DNA from: Chitinophaga oryziterrae
GTDB lineage: Bacteria; Bacteroidota; Bacteroidia; Chitinophagales; Chitinophagaceae
Assembly (NCBI RefSeq): GCF_009758125.1
Contig: NZ_WRXO01000002.1
Span: forward strand, 186,001-250,000
Length of the DNA stretch: 64,000 nt
Direction of reading: 5' to 3'
Shown: piece after piece, positions 51,331-61,765 of the stretch
Position numbering within the stretch: position 1 is the stretch's first letter
Layout: each line of letters opens with the position of its first letter
The notes under the pieces: model-generated
The model's input: only the letters and a program-made list of their open reading frames with translations
What the model was told of the DNA's origin: nothing
Database searches by the model: none
Translations under genes and position numbers: made by a program

Positions 51331-51788
51331 TAACGGGTTAATACCTTATCGAGGAGTCCATTCAGTTGTAATATTTCGTCTTCGGAGAGAGATAATTTGA
51401 GAGAATCTTCCAGATCGGGAAGGTCAACATCCATCGTTTCCAATAACGCTAACCCCTTGGCAGTAATTTGTACATCTACTGCGCGGCGGTCTATTTCGCT
51501 ACTCTTTCTTTCTATCAGTCCGGCCTTGCGAAGACGTTCTACCAGACGTGATACATCGCTCATTTTATCGAGCATTCTTTCCTTTAAAGTATTGATATTC
51601 GCTGCTTTAGGATATTGCCCACGCAGTATGCGCAGTATATTATACTGCTGCATGGTAATGTCAAATTTCTTGAAGAATTGCTGATGGCGTGAGACAATCC
51701 AGTTACCAACAAATATGAGACCTATTAACCCTTTGTTATACTCGCTCGAAAATGTTTTTTGCGAGATAAGTTTTTCTATGTTTGACAT
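51327..51788 (-). CDS. MarR-family transcriptional regulator
   Basis: A 153-residue winged-helix dimer. QYNILRILRGQYPKAANINTLKERMLDKMSDVSRLVERLRKAGLIERKSSEIDRRAVDVQITAKGLALLE matches helix-turn-helix and wing of MarR (LVERLRKAGLI then D-RR). Convergent to the MFS gene, which might be under its control, although the two have separate promoters. Effector unknown. Confidence 0.93.
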   Translation of the reverse strand: MSNIEKLISQKTFSSEYNKGLIGLIFVGNWIVSRHQQFFKKFDITMQQYNILRILRGQYPKAANINTLKERMLDKMSDVSRLVERLRKAGLIERKSSEIDRRAVDVQITAKGLALLETMDVDLPDLEDSLKLSLSEDEILQLNGLLDKVLTRY

Positions 51789-51867
51789 AAGTGAGAATAT
51801 AGCCGGTTAAAAATACGAATGAATCATATTATTTCGGCAAACAAAGCAGTAGGTTTGATAAAAACGT

Positions 51868-51888
51868 TGAAACGAATGTAATGAATGT
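51868..51888 (+). promoter_or_regulatory. Isolated AATGAA-type direct repeat between marR and mdh
   Basis: TTGAAACGAATGTAATGAAT (21 bases including the last G) shows the two-copy spacing of 9 nt, but no TAAYTTTA box follows at 22 nt. Lies 46 bases upstream of a hairpin at 51934-51971, so a short RNA is possible. Confidence 0.3.
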
Positions 51889-51933
51889 TTCCCGTTGTGA
51901 GAAAGGTTTTGTACCCGGTGGAGAGCCAAAGTA

Positions 51934-51971
51934 AAGAGGCTGACCAGTAGTAATCTGCTAGTCAGCCTCTT
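51934..51971 (-). terminator. Terminator of mdh
   Basis: AGAGGCTGAC and GTCAGCCTCT flank an inner CAGTAG...CTGCTAG loop, with short T runs on the minus strand. Confidence 0.75.
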
Positions 51972-51990
51972 ATATTTAAATATTGTTATA

Positions 51991-52929
51991 TTATGCTGTA
52001 ACTTTCATATTATCCAGTACATCCATAACTTCTTTCACGTGGACAGCAGATGTGCTGAGTAATTCTTTTTCGCTGTCGTTCAGCTGAAGCTCTATAATTT
52101 TCTCTATGCCTTTTTTACCCAGTATCACCGGAACACCCAGATAAATATCCTTCAGTCCATATTCTCCGGTTAACCATGCGCAGCAAGGGAAGATGCGTTT
52201 CTCATCTTTCAGGATAGCTTCTACCATTTGTGCAGCTGCAGCTCCCGGAGCATACCAGGCGGAAGTGCCCAGCAGATTCACTATTTCACCGCCACCTACC
52301 TTGGTCCGCTGGATAATTGCTTCCAGCTTATCAGCAGCTACCAGTTCAGTAACCGGGATGCCACCTACTGTGGTGTAGCGGGGAAGGGGGACCATTGTAT
52401 CGCCATGGCCTCCCATCAGGATGGCCTGGATATCTTTAGGGGAACAGCCAATTTCGTCGGCCAGGAAAGCGCGGTAACGGGCAGTATCCAGGATACCGGC
52501 CATGCCGAACACTTTGCTGCTGTCTTTTTTGGCGGTGAGGAATGCGCAATAGGTCATTACGTCCAGCGGATTACTAACAACAATAATTATAGCATCCGGG
52601 GAATGCCTGCTGATGTTTTCCGTTACGGATTTAACGATATTGGCATTGGTAGAAATGAGGTCATCGCGGCTCATGCCGGGTTTGCGGGGTAAACCAGAGG
52701 TGATTACCACTACATCGCTGTTTGCAGTTCTTGCATAGTCGTTTGTAACGCCTGTCACTTTGGTGCTGTAATAATCGATCGGGGCCTGCTGCCAGGTATC
52801 CAACGCCTTACCTTCTGCGGTACCTTCCTTAATGTCCAGTAACACAACTTCCTGCAAAAAATCTCTGTGGGCCAGCACATTAGCGCAGGTTGCGCCTACA
52901 TTACCAGCTCCTACAACAGTAACTTTCAT
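51991..52929 (-). CDS. mdh: Malate dehydrogenase, LDH-like type
   Basis: A 312-residue NAD-dependent enzyme of the TCA cycle. VVGAGNVGATCANVLA is the dinucleotide site, GLPRKPGMSRDDLISTNANIV carries the two substrate arginines (RKPGMSR), and ILMGGHGDTMVPL carries the catalytic His. The MSR loop indicates malate rather than lactate specificity. Minus strand, 36 nt upstream of nothing but the redoxin gene behind it. Confidence 0.97.
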   Translation of the reverse strand: MKVTVVGAGNVGATCANVLAHRDFLQEVVLLDIKEGTAEGKALDTWQQAPIDYYSTKVTGVTNDYARTANSDVVVITSGLPRKPGMSRDDLISTNANIVKSVTENISRHSPDAIIIVVSNPLDVMTYCAFLTAKKDSSKVFGMAGILDTARYRAFLADEIGCSPKDIQAILMGGHGDTMVPLPRYTTVGGIPVTELVAADKLEAIIQRTKVGGGEIVNLLGTSAWYAPGAAAAQMVEAILKDEKRIFPCCAWLTGEYGLKDIYLGVPVILGKKGIEKIIELQLNDSEKELLSTSAVHVKEVMDVLDNMKVTA

Positions 52930-52965
52930 CGTATGTATAAAATTTAAGGGTGAATAATCGGGTTA

Positions 52966-53490
52966 TTAGTTCAGGTATTCTGTCAGTTGTTCCAGCTTAA
53001 CAGTACCTTCGAACCCCTTTACAAACTGCTGTTTCTTATTATATACAAACAGGCCGGGGAAATAATGCAGATTGTAATAGTACATGATCTGGCGGGTGGG
53101 TTCACTCGTCATAACGATGTTGGGGTAATCTTTGATCTTATAAGTATTGTAATATTCCTTCATTTGCTCCGGTTTAAAAGGAGTAATCATCAGGATCTGT
53201 GTTTTTTTGAACTTATCTATATTCTTCAATACTTCCTCTGTAAGGTGTTTACAGTGGTCACAATCAACGCTAAAGATGAAAACGATCGTCTGTGTGTTCT
53301 TTTTCAGGTCGTTTTTGGTGATGACATGCCCATCTGGTAAAGTAAGCGGAAATGCCGGGATAAAGGGGAACTGCAGGTATGGAGGCTTATCTTTGTCTGC
53401 AGCCGTGGCGGAAGTTTGGGATTGTGCGGATAACAGCGCTGGCAGACAGCATAAGCACAAAAAGAACAAATAACGCTTCATATAACTCAT
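52966..53490 (-). CDS. Thioredoxin-like/TlpA redoxin, exported
   Basis: A 174-residue protein with a signal peptide (MKRYLFFLCLCCLPALLSAQ after a three-codon lead, alternative start at 53481) and a thioredoxin fold. The active site is FSVDCDHCKHL (CDHC), and YFPGLFVYNKKQQFVKGFEG contains the cis-Pro region. Family role: disulfide reduction or peroxide-linked thiol chemistry in the periplasm. Minus strand, beside mdh; no dedicated partner visible. Confidence 0.85.
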   Translation of the reverse strand: MSYMKRYLFFLCLCCLPALLSAQSQTSATAADKDKPPYLQFPFIPAFPLTLPDGHVITKNDLKKNTQTIVFIFSVDCDHCKHLTEEVLKNIDKFKKTQILMITPFKPEQMKEYYNTYKIKDYPNIVMTSEPTRQIMYYYNLHYFPGLFVYNKKQQFVKGFEGTVKLEQLTEYLN

Positions 53491-53726
53491 AATTTTTGTC
53501 TAAGAGCTAAAGGTATTGAATTTTGGAATAGCCGGTTGAGGGAGCAACACTATATAAGTACTATTCACGCTCTTTATCACTTTTTTATAAAAAAATTACT
53601 AGATTACCCTTCCTTACATTATGTTTGCATTCCTAAAAAAAATAATAGGTTATATCCAGGTCTATAACTTAAAAAGAAAATTTAGGGGAAGAAACCAGTT
53701 CCATGAGGGATTTTGTAAGAATGAAT

Positions 53727-53734
53727 TACTTTTG
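53727..53734 (+). promoter_or_regulatory. efp promoter -7 box
   Basis: TACTTTTG followed by CAATCC, 44 nt before the ATG. No good -33 TTG at 19 nt. Confidence 0.6.
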
Positions 53735-53778
53735 CAATCCTAATGTAAATTTTTAACTTTAAATTAAGTAACCTTTTT

Positions 53779-54345
53779 ATGGCTACCACTGCAGATATCA
53801 GAACAGGATTAATCATAAAGCTGGATAACAGCTTGTATTCTGTTGTAGAGTTTGGTCAAAACAAAACAGCCAGAGCGGCTGCAAAAGTATGGGCTAAACT
53901 GAAGGGAGTTGACAATAGCCGTTCTATTGAACATACCTGGAACTCAGGCGATACAATCTATCCTGTACGTGTTGAAAAGAAAACTTTCCAGTTTTTATAT
54001 AAAGACGACAGTGGTTACAACTTCATGGATAACGAAACTTTCGAACAGATCGCTCTTCCCGAAACCATGATTGATGCACCTCAATTCCTGAAAGATGGTC
54101 AGGAAGTATCTGTATCTATTAATACTGAAACAGACCAACATATGAGTGTGGAACTGCCTGATAAGATAGTAATGAAGGTTACTTACTCAGAACCAGGTTT
54201 AAAAGGGGATACTGCTACCCGTACCCTGAAACAAGCTACCGTAGAAACCGGCGCAACTGTGAATGTGCCATTGTTCGTGAATGAAGGTGAGCTGATCAGG
54301 GTGAATACCAAAACAGGTGATTACATAGAGAGAGTAAAAGAATAG
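53779..54345 (+). CDS. efp: Elongation factor P with an arginine-tip loop
   Basis: A 188-residue three-domain protein that rescues ribosomes stalled at polyproline. The tip loop is EFGQNKTARAAAKVWAKLKG rather than the common HVKPGKGxAF, so the position usually holding the modified lysine appears to carry R32, aligning with the arginine of the EarP-type EF-P (FNKSGRNAAVVKMKLK). Domains II/III are standard (FMDNETFEQIALPE, EPGLKGDTATRTLKQATVETGATVNVPLFVNEGELIRVNTKTGDYIERV). Followed 54 nt later by accB. Confidence 0.95.
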   Translation: MATTADIRTGLIIKLDNSLYSVVEFGQNKTARAAAKVWAKLKGVDNSRSIEHTWNSGDTIYPVRVEKKTFQFLYKDDSGYNFMDNETFEQIALPETMIDAPQFLKDGQEVSVSINTETDQHMSVELPDKIVMKVTYSEPGLKGDTATRTLKQATVETGATVNVPLFVNEGELIRVNTKTGDYIERVKE

Positions 54346-54399
54346 TTTTAGTCCATAATTTTATCTACTTCAAGCATTTCTAAACCAAAAACTGTCTAC

Positions 54400-54864
54400 A
54401 TGGATTTTAAACAGATTCAGGAGCTGGTAAAAATGGTCAATAAGTCCAATATCAGTGAACTGAGCATCGAGCAGGACAAGTTTAAGATTACAATAAAGCA
54501 AAAGGATAACGAGACTCAGCAAGTGTTTACTATGCCAGCAACACCAATCCAGGCAGTAGCACAGTCAGTCCCTCAGGTTGCTGTATCAGCAGAAGCTCCT
54601 AAAGCACCAGAAGCGAAAGTTGATAACCTGGTTACCATCAAATCTCCTATGATCGGTACCTTCTATCGTAGTCCTGGTCCTGACAAACCATCTTTCGTGA
54701 ACGTCGGCGACGAAGTGACCACCGGTAAGGTAGTTTGTATCATTGAAGCTATGAAGCTGTTCAATGAGATCGAAAGTGAAGTAAGTGGTAAAATCGTAAA
54801 AGTACTGGTAGATGACGCTTCTCCCGTGGAATACGATCAGCCTTTATTCCTGGTAGAACCATAA
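54400..54864 (+). CDS. accB: Acetyl-CoA carboxylase biotin carboxyl carrier protein
   Basis: A 154-residue carrier. A helical N-terminus and flexible Ala/Pro linker lead to a biotinyl domain with [24 protein letters not shown]119 is the biotinylation site. [18 protein letters not shown] is the thumb-containing segment. It shuttles carboxyl-biotin between AccC and the transferase. Followed by accC after a structured 110-nt spacer. Confidence 0.97.
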   Translation: MDFKQIQELVKMVNKSNISELSIEQDKFKITIKQKDNETQQVFTMPATPIQAVAQSVPQVAVSAEAPKAPEAKVDNLVTIKSPMIGTFYRSPGPDKPSFVNVGDEVTTGKVVCIIEAMKLFNEIESEVSGKIVKVLVDDASPVEYDQPLFLVEP

Positions 54865-54875
54865 TTTGTTAGTTG

Positions 54876-54938
54876 AAAAGGTTGGAATATTATAAGGTGG
54901 TAAGTGTACTTCCCAACCTTATAGTTTTCCAACCTTTT
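54876..54938 (+). repeat. Nested hairpin between accB and accC
   Basis: AAAAGGTTGGAA/TTCCAACCTTTT outer arms, TATAAGGT/ACCTTATA middle, AAGT/ACTT inner. Nearly continuous stem, possible terminator-attenuator or processing site setting the accB/accC ratio. Confidence 0.75.
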
Positions 54939-54974
54939 GGGCTTATTACTTTTTCTTTAACCTATTGAAAAAAC

Positions 54975-56312
54975 ATGTTTAAGAAAATATTGATTGCCAA
55001 CCGTGGAGAGATTGCCCTGCGTATCATCCGTACCTGTAAAGAAATGGGCATCAAAACGGTGGCTGTTTATTCTACTGCGGATAAAGATAGCCTGCATGTA
55101 AAATTTGCAGACGAGGCAGTGTGCATTGGAAAACCACAAAGCAGCGAATCTTATCTGAATATACCTCACCTGATGGCGGCTGCTGAAATTACCAATGCAG
55201 ATGCTATACATCCCGGTTACGGCTTCCTGGCAGAAAATGCAAGGTTCGCTGAAATCTGTGGTGAGCATGGTATTAAGTTTATCGGACCCACACCGGATAT
55301 GATCCGTAAGATGGGAGATAAAATTACTGCCAAAGAAACAATGATAGCTGCCGGTGTACCGGTTATCCCAGGTTCAGCAGGTTTGTTACAGAGCCTGGAT
55401 GAAGCGAAGAAAATTGCCAAGGAAATGGGCCTGCCTATTATCCTCAAGGCAACTGCCGGTGGTGGTGGTAAGGGGATGCGTGTGGTTTGGCAGGAAAGTG
55501 AGCTGGAAACAGCTTATAACATGGCTAAAAACGAAGCACGCGCTTCCTTCAATAACGACGGCATCTACATGGAGAAATTCGTGGAAGAACCCCGCCACAT
55601 TGAAATACAGGTAGCTGGCGACCAATATGGTAAAGTATGTCACCTTAGTGAGCGTGACTGCTCCATCCAGCGCCGTCACCAGAAACTGGTAGAAGAATCC
55701 CCTTCTCCGTTCATGACTCCTGAGCTGCGCGAGAGGATGGGAGAAGCTGCTATTAAAGCGGCATCTGCTATCAATTACGAAAGCGTAGGTACCATTGAGT
55801 TCCTGGTAGATAAGCACCGCAACTTCTACTTCATGGAAATGAACACTCGTATCCAGGTGGAACACGGTGTTACGGAAGAGGTAATCAACTTTGACCTGGT
55901 AAAAGAACAGATCAAGATTGCTGCCGGTATTCCTATCTCCGGAAAGAACTATACACCGGAAATGCATGTGATCGAATGCCGTATCAATGCGGAAGATCCG
56001 TTTAATGATTTCCGTCCTTCGCCAGGAAAGATCACGGTATTACACATCCCTGGCGGTCATGGTGTACGTGTGGATTCCCATATTTACGCAGGATATGTTA
56101 TCCCTCCGTATTATGATTCCATGGTAGCTAAACTGATCACCATCGCACAAACCCGTGAAGAAGCGATCAATACGATGGAACGTGCGCTCAGTGAATTTGT
56201 GATAGAAGGAGTGAAGACAACCATTCCTTTCCACCAGCAGCTGATGCGTGATGAGAACTTCCGTAAAGGTAACTTCACTACTAAGTTTACAGAAACATTC
56301 AAGTTGGTATAA
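54975..56312 (+). CDS. accC: Acetyl-CoA carboxylase biotin carboxylase subunit
   Basis: A 445-residue ATP-grasp enzyme that carboxylates biotin on Acc[34 protein letters not shown] is the pre-ATP-grasp domain; [16 protein letters not shown] is the glycine loop, [20 protein letters not shown] and [16 protein letters not shown] are hallmark catalytic segments. Forms the accB-accC operon. Confidence 0.97.
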   Translation: MFKKILIANRGEIALRIIRTCKEMGIKTVAVYSTADKDSLHVKFADEAVCIGKPQSSESYLNIPHLMAAAEITNADAIHPGYGFLAENARFAEICGEHGIKFIGPTPDMIRKMGDKITAKETMIAAGVPVIPGSAGLLQSLDEAKKIAKEMGLPIILKATAGGGGKGMRVVWQESELETAYNMAKNEARASFNNDGIYMEKFVEEPRHIEIQVAGDQYGKVCHLSERDCSIQRRHQKLVEESPSPFMTPELRERMGEAAIKAASAINYESVGTIEFLVDKHRNFYFMEMNTRIQVEHGVTEEVINFDLVKEQIKIAAGIPISGKNYTPEMHVIECRINAEDPFNDFRPSPGKITVLHIPGGHGVRVDSHIYAGYVIPPYYDSMVAKLITIAQTREEAINTMERALSEFVIEGVKTTIPFHQQLMRDENFRKGNFTTKFTETFKLV

Positions 56313-56334
56313 CTGACCTGTAATGTGAAAAATA

Positions 56335-56371
56335 AAGAAAGCCGTTCTGCCGCAAGCAGGACGGCTTTCTT
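56335..56371 (+). terminator. Terminator of accB-accC
   Basis: AGAAAGCCGT-T-CTGC and GCAG-G-ACGGCTTTCT with loop CGCAA. Confidence 0.88.
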
Positions 56372-56661
56372 ATGTACACCCTGAGCAGGATGTAACTTTT
56401 AGCAGGGTAGCAGCAATAATGACTGCTGAAGGCATGGGTATAGAATGCTTATTCATGATAGATAAGTTGAGAAGGGTTAAAGAGTTGTGTGAAATGACCG
56501 GTATAAGTGTGCTACAGGGTATACGATGTTAACAAAGGGTGGAGTATGCGGTTATTAGGAGTAGTTGAAGATAAGCATAATTATCAGAAAAAGGAAGCGG
56601 TTCTGCTATAAAAGAATGGCTTTTTATAACGTTTGATATAGGATCATTACTAAAAACACAA

Positions 56662-56685
56662 AGCCCCGGATGAAGATCCGGGGCT
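56662..56685 (-). terminator. Terminator of glnN
   Basis: AGCCCCGGAT-GAAG-ATCCGGGGCT, with T-rich sequence after it on the minus strand. Confidence 0.85.
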
Positions 56686-56713
56686 AATCATACACCAAAA
56701 CAATCTTACGGTT

Positions 56714-58912
56714 TTATCGCAAGAAAAGCAGCTCTCTGTACTTGGGCAATGCCCACATTTTGTCATCCACAAGGAACTCCAGTTTATCGGAGTGGTATCG
56801 GATCACATCAAAGTACGGCTTAATTTTTTCACAGTAATCTATAGCTTTCTGACGGCTGTCGGCAACTTTATTGGTTACTTTGCGCGCCTCGATCATAGCC
56901 TGTACGTTCTCACTGATGACATTTACATGTTCAGCAATTTTTTCAGCGATCTGTTTCTGCGCTTTAACCGCAGAATCTCCCAGACCTATTTCTTTCAGAC
57001 CACGGATGTTTTCCACCAGTATGTTCATGTAAGAAATTGCTGAAGGCAGGATCGTGTTGGTAGCCAGGTCGCCGATTACGCGGGCTTCGATCTGCACTTT
57101 CTTCACATAATCCTCGAGCAGAATCTCATGACGTGCATGTAATTCTTTCTCGTTATACACACCAACTTCTGAGAAAAGTTTTGCTGATTTTGCGGTAACG
57201 AATGCATCCAGTGCCTGAGGAGTAGTTTTTACGTTAGGTAAACCTCTTCTTTCGGCTTCTTTTTCCCATTCTTCACTGTATCCGTCGCCTTCAAATAAAA
57301 CTTTTTCCGAATCTACAATATATTTCCGAAGAGTTTGCATAATAGCAATCTCTTTTTTCTCGCCTTTTTCTATCAGTGCATCTACCTCTACCTTGAAGTT
57401 AGTGAGGGTTTTAGCAACGATTGTATTCAGCACTGTCATCGCTGATGCGCAGTTAGCAGAAGAACCTACGGCACGGAATTCAAACTTGTTACCAGTGAAG
57501 GCAAAAGGTGAAGTACGGTTACGGTCGGTGTTATCCAGTAACAGTTCAGGAATATGACGGTGAAGGTCCAGTTTCAGGATAGCTTCGTCCTGCTCATCAA
57601 ACTTGTTGTTTACGCGGGTTTTAACTTCCTGCAGAACATCGTACAGGTATTTACCGGAGAACACAGAGATGATAGCCGGAGGCGCTTCGTTAGCACCCAG
57701 ACGGAAGTCATTGCTTGGTGAAGCAATAGAAGCTCTCATCAGGTCGGCGTAGTCATGAACCGCTTTGATCGTGTTAACGAAGAAAGTCAGGAACATCAGG
57801 TTGGTCTTCGGTGTTTTACCGGGAGCCAGCAGGTTTACGCCAGTGTCGGTAGCCATGCTCCAGTTATTGTGTTTACCGGAACCGTTGATACCTGCAAATG
57901 GTTTCTCATGCAGTAATACTCTCAGCTTATGACGTTTAGCTACTTTAGCCATTACGTCCATCAGCAGGGAGTTGTGATCTACTGCTATGTTTACTTCTTC
58001 AAATATAGGTGCACACTCGAACTGAGAAGGTGCAACCTCGTTGTGACGGGTCCTTAAAGGAATACCCAGTTTGTAAGACTCTTCTTCGAAGTCGCGCATG
58101 AAAGCATATGCACGTTCAGGAATAGAACCAAAGTAATGATCTTCCAGCTGCTGGCCTTTTGAAGGAGCATGACCCACTACTGTACGGCCACACATTACCA
58201 GGTCAGGGCGGGCGTTAGCCAGGGCTTCATCTACGATGAAATATTCCTGTTCCCAACCTAAAGTAGCAGTGATCTTGGTTACATTTTTATCGAAGTAGTT
58301 ACATACGTCTACAGCAGCTTTATCCAGAGCGGAAAGGGCTTTCAGCAATGGAGCTTTGTAATCCAGTGATTCACCGGTGTAAGCAACAAATATAGTAGGA
58401 ATGCAAAGTGTTTTACCTGCTCCCTGCTCCAGGATAAATGGAGGAGAGGATGGATCCCATGCAGTGTAACCACGTGCTTCGAAAGTTGCACGTAAACCAC
58501 CGTTAGGGAAGCTGGAAGCATCTGGTTCCTGCTGAACAAGCGCATCTCCGTCAAAAGTTTCCAGTGCAGTACCGTCACCTTTCAGGGTAAAAAAGGAGTC
58601 ATGTTTTTCAGCGGTAGTGCCGGTTAAAGGTTGAAACCAGTGTGTGTAGTGAGTCACACCTTTTTTCATTGCCCATTGTTTCATACCGGAAGCTATCTGC
58701 TCAGCCATTTTGCGCTCGATCTTGGTGCCGGCTTTAATTGAGTTGTTTAAGCTCTTATAAGCTTCGTCACTCAGATTTTCGCGCATTGCTTTTCCTGTAA
58801 AAACATTAATACCGAAAACTTCAGTAATCTTAGTACCGTTAGTTGGTTCGGGTTTGATTTTTAGATCAACGCCGGAGAGGTTTTCCAGCGCGGTGAAGCG
58901 TAACGATTGCAT
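56714..58912 (-). CDS. glnN: Glutamine synthetase type III
   Basis: A 732-residue GSIII, much longer than GSI. FDGDALVQQEPDASSFPNGGLRATFEARGYTAWDPSSP, HYFGSIPERAYAFMRDFEEESYKLGIPLRTRHNEVAPSQFECAPIFEEVNIAVDHN (metal and glutamate binding), and GINGSGKHNNWSMATDTGVNLL (ATP/ammonium site) are diagnostic. It assimilates ammonium. The ATG at 58912 (MQSLRF) is preferred to one 21 nt upstream. Divergent from purL across 340 bp of AT-rich DNA. Confidence 0.95.
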   Translation of the reverse strand: MQSLRFTALENLSGVDLKIKPEPTNGTKITEVFGINVFTGKAMRENLSDEAYKSLNNSIKAGTKIERKMAEQIASGMKQWAMKKGVTHYTHWFQPLTGTTAEKHDSFFTLKGDGTALETFDGDALVQQEPDASSFPNGGLRATFEARGYTAWDPSSPPFILEQGAGKTLCIPTIFVAYTGESLDYKAPLLKALSALDKAAVDVCNYFDKNVTKITATLGWEQEYFIVDEALANARPDLVMCGRTVVGHAPSKGQQLEDHYFGSIPERAYAFMRDFEEESYKLGIPLRTRHNEVAPSQFECAPIFEEVNIAVDHNSLLMDVMAKVAKRHKLRVLLHEKPFAGINGSGKHNNWSMATDTGVNLLAPGKTPKTNLMFLTFFVNTIKAVHDYADLMRASIASPSNDFRLGANEAPPAIISVFSGKYLYDVLQEVKTRVNNKFDEQDEAILKLDLHRHIPELLLDNTDRNRTSPFAFTGNKFEFRAVGSSANCASAMTVLNTIVAKTLTNFKVEVDALIEKGEKKEIAIMQTLRKYIVDSEKVLFEGDGYSEEWEKEAERRGLPNVKTTPQALDAFVTAKSAKLFSEVGVYNEKELHARHEILLEDYVKKVQIEARVIGDLATNTILPSAISYMNILVENIRGLKEIGLGDSAVKAQKQIAEKIAEHVNVISENVQAMIEARKVTNKVADSRQKAIDYCEKIKPYFDVIRYHSDKLEFLVDDKMWALPKYRELLFLR

Positions 58913-59254
58913 GCTGTAAATAATTTTACACAAAAGAACGCTCTTGTGCTTACATAAGCAAGAAATAAGTTGATTTTAACTAAAAAATTACATTTTTTGG
59001 TCAAAAAGGGTTAATTTTTTAATTTTTAAATAAAAAAACAACAGCCATTAACAAGCAAACTAACACATTAAAAAAATAATAATCTGTATAAACTGCTAAT
59101 TTGGCGCAGTATTCGCTGCATTTCGCTCTGAAACCCGCAAAGTATTGTCTTTACTGCAAATAAACTGTTTCACGTTCAATATCCTTTGTCAATTGCAGGA
59201 AAAACCTGTAGTTTCGCATCTTCTTTTATCTATCGTACTCATACTTTTAGTTAC
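58913..59254. other. 342-bp divergent glnN-purL promoter region
   Basis: Very AT-rich, with no gene. Must hold promoters for both genes; a TATCCTTTG-like box near 59180 is a weak candidate for purL. Confidence 0.5.
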
Positions 59255-61510
59255 ATGCAAACTACCGTAGAAACTACAGATAAGTTTTCCCAAACTACTG
59301 TTGAAACTGCCGAACAGCTTGGTCTTACTGCTGACGAATTTGAACGTATTGTCAGCATAATGGGCCGCACTCCTAATTTTACTGAATTAAGTATGTACTC
59401 TGTAATGTGGAGTGAGCATTGCAGTTACAAGAATTCAATTGTATGGCTGAAATCCCTGCCCCGTGACGGGGAACGCCTGCTGGTAAAAGCAGGGGAGGAG
59501 AATGCCGGCCTGGTAGATATTGGTGATGGTTACGCCTGCGTATTTAAAATAGAATCTCATAATCACCCTTCAGCAATCGAACCCTTCCAGGGTGCTGCTA
59601 CTGGTGTGGGAGGTATCCACCGTGATATCTTTACTATGGGTGCCCGTCCTATTGCGGCCTTAAATTCCCTGCGTTTCGGTAATCTCAACGATAAGAAAAC
59701 CCAGCACCTCTTAAAAGGTATTGTACATGGCATAGGCCATTATGGTAACTGCTTCGGTGTTCCTACCGTGGGTGGTGAAGCATATTTCGAAGACTGCTAC
59801 GGTACCAATCCCCTGGTGAACGCCATGAGCGTTGGTATTGTGAAAGTTGGACAAACAGTTTCCGCTACTTCCTATGGTGCAGGTAATCCTGTATTTATAG
59901 TAGGTTCTGCTACCGGTAAAGACGGTATCGGCGGTGCTTCTTTCGCCAGTGCAAACATTACAGAAGACAGCGTGGAAGATCTGCCATCCGTACAGGTAGG
60001 AGATCCTTTCCAGGAAAAGAAACTGCTGGAAGCCTGCCTGGAAATCATTCCTACAGGTGCTTTGGTAGGTATGCAGGATATGGGTGCCGCTGGTATCACC
60101 TGCTCTACCGCAGAGATGAGTGCAAAGGGAGAACATGGTATGATCATTCACCTGGATAAGGTACCTACCCGCCAGGAGAATATGAAAGCATGGGAAATGC
60201 TGCTGAGCGAAAGCCAGGAAAGAATGCTGATCGTATTGCACAAAGGTCAGGAAGCTGAAGTATTGAAGATATTTGAGAAATGGGACCTGCACTGCGTACA
60301 GATCGGTGAAGTAACAACTGATAAGAACCTGAAGTTCTATATGAATGGTCATCTGGAAGCAGATGTTCCTGCTGAAAGTATGGTCCTTGGTGGTGGCGCT
60401 CCTCAATATCACCGCGCTTATACAGAACCTGCTTACTTTGAAAAGATCAAAGCATTTGATATACAGAACATACAGGATACCCTGCATGCCCGTTTTGCAG
60501 CTGAAAGGCTGGTAAAACTGCCTAATATTGCTTCCAAACGCTGGATCTATACCCAGTACGACAGCATGGTAGGTACTGCTAATGCCAGCACCAATGCTCC
60601 GAGTGATGCGGCCATTGTTATCGTTAAGGGTACTAAGAAGGCCCTGGCATTAACGACCGACTGTAACAGCCGTTATGTATTTGCTGATCCTCACACTGGC
60701 GGACAAATAGCCGTTGCCGAAGCTGCCCGTAATATCGTATGCAGTGGTGGTGAACCGGTTGCTATTACCAATTGCCTGAACTTTGGTAACCCTTACGATC
60801 CTGAAGTATACTATCAGTTCGTATATGCACTGAAGGGAATGGGCGAGGCCTGCCGTAAGTTTAATACACCCGTTACCGGTGGTAACGTGAGCTTCTATAA
60901 CCAGTCTCCTGATGGTCCGGTGTATCCTACACCTACTATTGGTATGCTGGGTATCCTGGACAGCATTGAACAGCGTATCACTTTAAACTTCAAGCAAACC
61001 GGTCACCTGGTGTACCTGGTAGGCAGAAGCCGTAATGATATCAGCAGTTCTGAGTACCTGCACAAGCTGATCGGGATAGAGTACAGCCCTGCACCTCACT
61101 TCCACCTGGAAGAAGAACAGCAACTGCAACAGGCTATTACCAAGCTGAACAAAGCCGGATTGTTACAGTCTGCCCACGATGTAAGTGAGGGCGGATTATT
61201 CATTACACTGCTGGAAAGCGCAATGGCCGGCGGACTTGGGTTCGATATCCATACCAACAGTAATTTCCGCAAGGATGCTTACCTGTTTGGTGAAAGCCAG
61301 AGCCGTGTAGTCGTTACAATCAGACCAGAAGATAAAGACAAGTTTGAGTCGCTGTTACACAGCCTGGTAGATGCTACTGATTACTCTGTCCGTTTTGAGA
61401 AGATAGGTACCGTACATGGTGAGCAGGTAGTAATTGATGGTGATAGCTGGGGTACTGTTGCCGACTGGAAGAATAATTATGATACAGCGATCGAATCACA
61501 TTTAGTATAA
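59255..61510 (+). CDS. purL: Phosphoribosylformylglycinamidine synthase subunit PurL
   Basis: A 751-residue small-type PurL, the ATP-dependent FGAM synthase of purine synthesis; this type works with separate PurQ and PurS. Landmarks: [83 protein letters not shown], and the second half with [41 protein letters not shown]. The TTG at 59186 is in frame but 69 nt upstream; ATG 59255 begins the conserved N-terminus. No purQ/purS adjacent. Terminator at 61536. Confidence 0.96.
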   Translation: MQTTVETTDKFSQTTVETAEQLGLTADEFERIVSIMGRTPNFTELSMYSVMWSEHCSYKNSIVWLKSLPRDGERLLVKAGEENAGLVDIGDGYACVFKIESHNHPSAIEPFQGAATGVGGIHRDIFTMGARPIAALNSLRFGNLNDKKTQHLLKGIVHGIGHYGNCFGVPTVGGEAYFEDCYGTNPLVNAMSVGIVKVGQTVSATSYGAGNPVFIVGSATGKDGIGGASFASANITEDSVEDLPSVQVGDPFQEKKLLEACLEIIPTGALVGMQDMGAAGITCSTAEMSAKGEHGMIIHLDKVPTRQENMKAWEMLLSESQERMLIVLHKGQEAEVLKIFEKWDLHCVQIGEVTTDKNLKFYMNGHLEADVPAESMVLGGGAPQYHRAYTEPAYFEKIKAFDIQNIQDTLHARFAAERLVKLPNIASKRWIYTQYDSMVGTANASTNAPSDAAIVIVKGTKKALALTTDCNSRYVFADPHTGGQIAVAEAARNIVCSGGEPVAITNCLNFGNPYDPEVYYQFVYALKGMGEACRKFNTPVTGGNVSFYNQSPDGPVYPTPTIGMLGILDSIEQRITLNFKQTGHLVYLVGRSRNDISSSEYLHKLIGIEYSPAPHFHLEEEQQLQQAITKLNKAGLLQSAHDVSEGGLFITLLESAMAGGLGFDIHTNSNFRKDAYLFGESQSRVVVTIRPEDKDKFESLLHSLVDATDYSVRFEKIGTVHGEQVVIDGDSWGTVADWKNNYDTAIESHLV

Positions 61511-61535
61511 AACGTATCTATTAATTTATTAACGG

Positions 61536-61576
61536 GTGCAGCGTATATCCCACATGGGTGTTATGCTGCACTTTTT
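61536..61576 (+). terminator. Terminator of purL
   Basis: GTGCAGC...GCTGCAC with CCC/GGG inside and five Ts. Confidence 0.85.
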
Positions 61577-61751
61577 CATTTTTAACAGTATTTAACAATT
61601 GTTCATCATACACTTATAAACTTTCTTATACGCGAAATGAGTATTGTCGGGTGTTTTCTGTTAATAATCCAATTATTGTATTACACATTCGTTTTAACAA
61701 CTCATTAACAAAATCCCATCTTCGTGTGAGCTTATATAGCAGTGGTTAACC

Positions 61752-61759
61752 TACTTTTG
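61752..61759 (+). promoter_or_regulatory. Promoter -7 box of the ncRNA candidate
   Basis: TACTTTTG, exact TAnnTTTG. Transcription would start near 61766. Confidence 0.55.
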
Positions 61760-61765
61760 ATAAAG

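Larger units (their letters stand above)
56313..56713. other. 401-bp accC-glnN gap
   Basis: Holds the acc terminator and the glnN terminator (56662-56685). Between them is a 37-codon frame on the plus strand from ATG 56419 to TAA 56532 (MTAEGMGIECLFMIDKLRR...) with no RBS or family resemblance; it may be a decayed fragment. Confidence 0.55.

Noticed and set aside
56419-56532. 37-codon frame in the accC-glnN gap
   Set aside because: No conserved motif, no promoter or upstream context, and a length expected by chance; retained only as a note.
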